From Takakia lepidozioides (Eukaryota; Streptophyta; Takakiopsida; Takakiales; Takakiaceae): 64,000 nucleotides of DNA. The stretch spans positions 39,512,042-39,576,041 of the forward strand of contig CM060734.1 of assembly GCA_030704615.1 (NCBI GenBank), read 5' to 3'. Both the position numbers and the translations under genes were made by a program. Shown in pieces: positions 57,901-64,000 of this stretch (positions are counted from its first letter, which is position 1; each line of letters begins with the position of its first letter). The notes under the pieces were generated by a model, which saw only the letters and a list, made by a program, of their open reading frames with translations, was not told the DNA's origin and did not search any database.

Positions 57901-60900
57901 TGATCAAATCCGGACCAATCACCTATAAAAACAAGCGCCCACACAAAACTAGCATGGCGCACAGTCAAGCATGCAGGTATGGAGGGGATCCAAACACAAG
58001 AAATCAGAACGACAACTCCCCCACACCAAAAACAACTCCACGGTGTTGCTCCTGCAATGACACCCCAGCCCAAACCCGGACTGACTCTTGCCTCCACCTA
58101 CAGAAAGGTCTTGGCCTAATGAGAAGGTGAAACTACGAGGAAGAGAAGCTAAAGCAATGCCTAACCCCAGCATGCCCTCATCCCAACACTCTTCCTCTCC
58201 TCTCTTCCCTCACTTGCATGACCATGGGAATATCATGAAGATACTCCTCAAACCGCCCTCCACGAGCTTCATAATTCGGCCTTCAAGACCACATACCAGT
58301 CCTTAGGCAGTCCACCAGTGCCTCCACGAGTCAGTACAGGCCGTCCACAGGTCAACACGGGCCACCACAGACCAGCACAGGCCCACACAGCTCACAGGCC
58401 ACAACCTGTCACAGCCCTACACAGGTCACAGGGTCACAGCCCCACAGGCCGCAGCCTATCACAGCCCCAAAGGCCACCTGTCACAGCCCATCACAACCCC
58501 AAAGGCCACAGGCACAGCCTGTCACAGCCGTACAAAGGTCACAAGGTCACAACCCCAAGGCCACAGCCTATCACAGCCCCTCACAGCCCCTCACAGCTCG
58601 CCACAGCCTGTCACAGCCCATCACAGCCCCACAGGCCACAAGGCACAGCCTGTCACAACCCCTTATAGCCCGTCACAGCCCACAGGCCACAGGGCACAGC
58701 CTGTCACAGCCCCTTATAGCCCGTCACAGCCCCACATGCCACAGGGCACAGCCCATCACAGCTTGTCACAGCTCGCCACAGCCTGTCACAGCCTGTCACA
58801 TCCCGTCACAGCCCCACAGGCCACAGGGCACACTGTCACAGCCCCTCATAGCCCGTCACAACCCACAGGCCACAGGGCACAGCCTGTCAAGCCTCACAGC
58901 CCGTCACAGCCCATAGGTCACTGAACACAGCCTGTCACAGCCCTCATAGCCCGTCACAGCTCGCCACAGCCTGTCACAGCCCATCACAGCCCCACAGGGC
59001 ACAGGGCACAGCCTGTCACAGCCCCTTATAGCCCGTCAAGCCCCACAGGCCACGGGGCACAGCCTGTCAAGCCCGTCACAGCCCGTCACAGCCCCACAGG
59101 CCACTGGGCACAGCCTATCACAGCCCGCCACAACCTGTCACAGCCCCTCACAGCCCCAAAGGCCTCAGCACGGCCTGACACAGCCCTCACAGCCCCTCAC
59201 AGACCCTCATAGCCCCAAGGCCACGGGCACAGCCTGTCACAGCCTCTCACAGCCCGTCACAGCCCCACAGGCCAGGGGCGCAGCCTGTCACAGCCCGTCA
59301 CAGCCCCGAAGGCCACTGGCGCAGCCCGTCACAGCCCTCACAGCCCGTCACAGCCCCAAAAGGCCACCGGCACAGCCCCTCACAGCCCATCACAGCCCCC
59401 ATGGCCACCGGCGTAGCCCGTCACATGCCCTCACAACCCGTCACAGCCCGAAGGCACCGGCACAGGCCCTCACAGGCCCTCACAGCCCGTGACAGCCCCG
59501 AAGGCCACCGGCACAGCCCCTCACAACCCGTCACAGCCCCAAGGCCACAGGGACAGCCCGTCACAGCCCATCCATGGCCGCTCTGGCAGTTTAGCCATTT
59601 TTCCAAGGGGTTAGCCACGCCAAGCTAGGGTTGTGTCTCTTGGACTCTAGGCTTCTTTCCACCGAGCTATGGCGGCTGTGAGGAAATCAGCAAGGTATCT
59701 TGCTCTTTCGGCTCCCACACACACCATAGTAGCCCTAAGCCATGAGGTGGTTGCCACAAACCAAGCCTTCTTTCTCATTTAGCCTCCCAAACACGCCCAC
59801 TAAACTCAATGGCAAAAAACCAAGCCCTGCTGGTTCCCAGCCCTTGTGAGCACTCATTCAAGCACTCTCCTTGGCCATAGCATCTGTCTTAGACCCTATT
59901 CCAGCCCCCTACGCCTGCTGCTTCAAGAGTTGCCCTCCCTTCAAGCTTGAAGTTGAAACCCCAACTCACATAGGCCCTACAAGTGCTTTCTTTCACTCCA
60001 AGTGGAAAAACCAGCCCTAGACCTTCCGTTCTAGCTCTCTAAAGCTTGAAAACAAGAGCCTCAATGGGCTGAAGGCATGCTCCACACATGCCCCCACTCT
60101 CACCATAAGATAATCAGCTCCTTGCTTCATTTCTTGCACCCCAACCTGATAAAATACAAGCTTCAGCAGGCTGAAAGCATGCTCCACATGCCCTACAGGG
60201 AAACCAGCCCTTCCTCTTTCTTGCCACTCCCACACCTGAAAGTGCAAGCCTTCACCAGGCTGATAGCATGCTCCACACATGCATTGCCCTCACATAAGGG
60301 AAGTCAGCCTTCCCTCTTCTGCTTGCCCTCCAAGCTTGAAGATGGAAGCTTCAATGAGCTGAATACATGCTCCACACATGCAACCTCTTCACACAAGAGA
60401 TATCAGCCCCCTATTTGGCTCCTTGGCTCCTTGATGCTCTCTAAGACAAGACTAAGCACTCCACAGCCTTGCCAAGCTCCTGAAACCCTAAGGCTTACAT
60501 TTCCAGCCACAAGACACTCCTCTTGGTGCAAGAATTTTCTTCCAAGCTCTGAAACCCTAGGTGCACATTCCATGGCCTTGCCGCACCTCTTAGCTCCTGT
60601 TCCAGCCCCGCTCTTGCCATGGCAGAGCCTCATACCGCTGGAGTTTCAGATTGAAACCCCCAACTCAACATAGCCACAAATGCATTGGCTTGCATACAAG
60701 AGAAATCAGCCATCTCTCTTCACTCATACCTCCTTATGAGCTTGAAGTTGGAGCTCCCGATAACTATGACTTACATCTAACACCCTCGCAGCTCCACATT
60801 GCTGCAGCTCCTAACTTGGCCTGCAGCTGAAGAAGACGACCACCAGTTCACCCGCTCGAGACCAGCATCTCCCCCGCTTCACACTAGAAGCCCAAACTTG

Positions 60901-63900
60901 GTTGCCATAGCGTTGAGCTATGCAACGCCGCTCTTCAACATAGGCTACCCGCCTCTCTATCCATTGCAAACTTTGCAACTGTTCGCCTTTGCACTCTATC
61001 CACTTTGGATAGGCTCATGCACGGATCCCTGCACTCTAGGCTGAACCGCTTCTCATGAAAACACAAGTGCTACAAAACAACTCGAACCTGGCACTCACAG
61101 ACTCGAGCTGAGCTTTCTCGAGTGATAATACAAGCACAAGCTCATGCGAGCTCACAAAGCTGAAGCATAAACTCATGCATATATAACCTCATCACTCAAA
61201 TACAAGTCAAGCCAAGTGCACCCCACGCCATGGGAATCCACCACTACGGCGCCATAGCTAGGCGCGGTGAGGCTCAACTCGAGAAAGATGAGCCTCCCGC
61301 GCTTGCCGTGAAGAGATAACCACTCCAGGGCCTAAATCTGCCTTGACCCCTGGATTGACACTTGGGCCAATCCCAAATGTCAATATGTAAAAACTAGCTA
61401 TTTCCTAGCTAGTTTCACACTAGTGGTAATATAACTTGACAACCATGCTATAGGAATTAGACACTAGAATCAGGAGCTCTCCTCTCAACCACTAAGACAC
61501 CATAATAACTATGGTTCTTCTCCCTCGATTTCAAGAGTCACTACTAGATGTACATCTTAACATCTGATTGGTTGCTTAAGTGTTATGTTTTTTCAAGCTA
61601 TAGCCGATTAACTTAGACAATAATTGCTAGATAGTTCTTTTCATTACAATGTGTGTTTGTTTGTGTGTTTGTTGAGTATCCTGAGGGTGACCCAATTCCA
61701 CGCCAGAATGAAGGCTTAATACACTATTCTGGGTGAAAATGTTTATGGAAATAACTGTAAAGGAGGCAGCAAAAGTTGTGACCACTAATCTTGACACGAT
61801 GTAAGGAGCAACAACGGAAGGCGGTCCAGGAGGTTTTACAAGGTGCCTGGACTAGGCGGATCTTGGATTAACCATCGAATTTTCAAGACATTAAGATAGT
61901 TATCATTGGCTTGCAGAGGATCCGGTTCTGTAAGTTTCCTAGTCCACAAAACTCAAGAACTGTAGCAAATGATAGATCAGGGTTATAGCCTAGAGTATCT
62001 TACTGGATAGTAGGTGAAAGATCACATTTGAAGGGACTTGACCCTACATAGGATTGCACCTCTTCAGTGTAAAGGGATTTTAGTGCTTGGTAGCACTTCT
62101 TTAATTGAGATATTTACTTCTTTTCTCATCTCTCTCAAGCACGCTGGATAAATCTGACTTAGAGGCTGTAGTGTCCTCAGCCATGTTTGTTGCCATGAGA
62201 TTGTATGATGACAATGAAGTTAGGCAGAAAACTTCCCTGAACTTGTTTCCAGTCTGTGACATGGGGGAGGACATCTTGGATGACCTCAAGGGTCTACCCA
62301 CTCTTGGCACTAGACTGAAATTTAAACTCAGGGCAGGAAGCCTACCTCTGAACAGCAAACAAAAGCAGAGAGGAAAGGGAGAGTGCAATTGCTTGTTGTG
62401 TGGGCAATCTGAAGACAATATTCATTTTTTGATACACTGTCCGGGGTTCTCTCACCAAAGAGACGCTCTCTTTAAATCTATTAAGGGAATTGTGCCTGTA
62501 CCCCTGTTTACCAACTTTGAAAGTCTCGAGGCTGAGCCAAAAGCCCAGGCCCTCCCGAGGCCTAGTTTTTGGGCAAATCACACACAGCAGATTGATGCTT
62601 GTGTGAAGGGATTTCTAGAGGATATCTGGAAAACCCGGATTAATTCTTTATATGGAGGTAAGTCTTACTACCAACGTCAGCCCCTGACAGAGGTAGGTTC
62701 TGTCCCTTGTTCCCGCTCAAACTGGGCGCGGGGTCAATGGCCACAAGGCTACGGCAAACAACGTCTTATGAGTACAATCTCTCAAGCACACTCTTGTATA
62801 ATCTCTATTATATCAGACATGCTACTAGAGCCAAGTTACTTAGATCTTTTAGAGTGTAAAAGAATGAGAGAGGAAAAACAGAAATGACTCAATTCAGAGC
62901 AACTGACCTTAGGAATGTAACCAAATTTGATGGTATATATTTTTCATGTATAGAAACATCGAGTGAGGTTAATTATGAAAGCCGAAAACTTTTCATTGTG
63001 GTGGATGGAACGTTGGTAAGACCATTACTCCTCCACCAACTCTTGGAGGAACAGTTGCACATACACCAGCCACAAGTGCTGGCAGTAAAGTGAGTGGGAC
63101 GAGAAAGATGCTCTCACTCTCACACTAATAACAAATTGCCTTGAAAACAATCAAGTGTCTCATGTAAGCTATCTTGATACGTCAAAAGATATTTGGGATG
63201 AGTTGACCAAGTTGTTTGAATCACAGGATGCGTGATAAACTTGCCACACTAAAAATGAGGGAGAACGAGAGCATGACACAACATGTTTATGCTTTTCGAT
63301 CATTACTGGAACAATTGTCGGCGGCTGGATCACCTGTCAATGATGAAGATAGTGTGATATCTCTAATGAGGAGCATGCCTATAAGCTACATAAGCTTTTT
63401 GGTGGCTCTCAGAGGGCATCCCAACATTGCAGACCCTCATCACATAATTGCTGCAAGAAGAGACTCTTATGAAGAGTCTTGGTTCTTCGGCTGATTCAAC
63501 ATCAACACTGGTTAGGAAGTACACCTGCGAACCACAAGAACAGATATGGTTCATACACTTCGAAAGAAGGTAATGGACCAACTTCTCAAGCAGTGAAAGT
63601 GGGGAAAAAGAAGATGCGATGCTTCTTTTGCAAAAGCTTGGTCATATCCAAAAATATTGTCGTAAGCGACTTGCTACTGAAGCGGAAAAATAAGGGAATA
63701 CAACCAGTTCTTCATAATTTTTGTATGTTGCTACTCTCATATCTAAAATAGAAACTGACACTTCATGGTTGGTTGATACTGGTGCAACTGAGCACATGGC
63801 ATTTGATTCCAAATGCTTTGTCACATATACAAAATATTCCGCATAACAGTTTGTGTATCTCGGTGACAATTCAGCCCACGAAATAATGGGTAAAGGGAAC

Positions 63901-64000
63901 GGCTCAATTGTTCTACTTAATGGACAAATTCGAGAAGTACCTGATGTCCTTCACGTCCCAGTCCTGAGAAAAAAGTAAAACAGTTTGTTGCATCTAGAGG

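Overview
This window is nuclear DNA of a land plant with a large, transposon-rich genome. The evidence is intron-rich host genes of plant type (RNA polymerase I subunit 2, an organellar tryptophanyl-tRNA synthetase, EMC6), shards of pentatricopeptide (PPR) genes with E/E+ tails, telo-box promoter motifs, and plant copia, gypsy, LINE, CACTA and Helitron elements. A fern or lycophyte would fit the mix, but that is an inference. There are no operons, rRNA genes or convincing functional tRNA genes.

Layout. 1-4178 (+): eleven 3' exons of a bacterial-type (organellar) TrpRS; the 5' part lies left of the window. 4.4-7.6 kb: LINE debris, a near-perfect 384-bp foldback, a lone signal-peptide exon, microsatellite and SINE-like DNA. 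7.67-9.44 kb (-): rear part of a Helitron (Pif1 helicase end plus a C48/Ulp1-like protease). 9.44-11.16 kb (+): rear part of a Ty3/gypsy element (integrase ending in a PHD finger, then the putative LTR start). 11.16-14.64 kb (+): decayed Ty1/copia element. 15.37-16.43 kb (-): damaged EMC6 gene. 17.94-33.94 kb (-): NRPA2, which I could trace through 27 exons totalling 1,184 codons in frame, with LINE tails in its introns and telo-boxes upstream. 34-50 kb: PPR shards, a LINE reverse transcriptase, a peculiar tandem array, a kinase-like pseudogene, a LINE endonuclease half, and a CACTA element with its 3-bp target duplication. 50.39-52.89 kb (+): front part of a Helitron (Rep and helicase start). 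52.89-57.6 kb (-): front part of a gypsy element encoding gag, protease and a C5 cytosine DNA methyltransferase. 58.3-59.6 kb: a 1.26-kb CACAGCC minisatellite. 60-64 kb: tandem repeats, a copia LTR, a LINE 3' end and the start of a second copia element.

Two points stand out. First, the gypsy element carries its own DNA methyltransferase between protease and the (here deleted) reverse transcriptase, and the complementary integrase piece ends in a PHD finger: a retrotransposon equipped to write DNA methylation and perhaps read histone marks. Second, the Helitron and gypsy halves meet head-on at ~9,440 and ~52,894 in exactly the orientations that one ~43-kb inversion would produce. Both elements have small gaps at the joins, so this is an inference. 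Stop codons in these elements are mostly C-to-T (or G-to-A) changes, as expected for methylated DNA decay. NRPA2 also appears to contain one U12-type AT-AC intron and two GC-AG introns. Exon coordinates were worked out by hand from frame, splice sites and family similarity.
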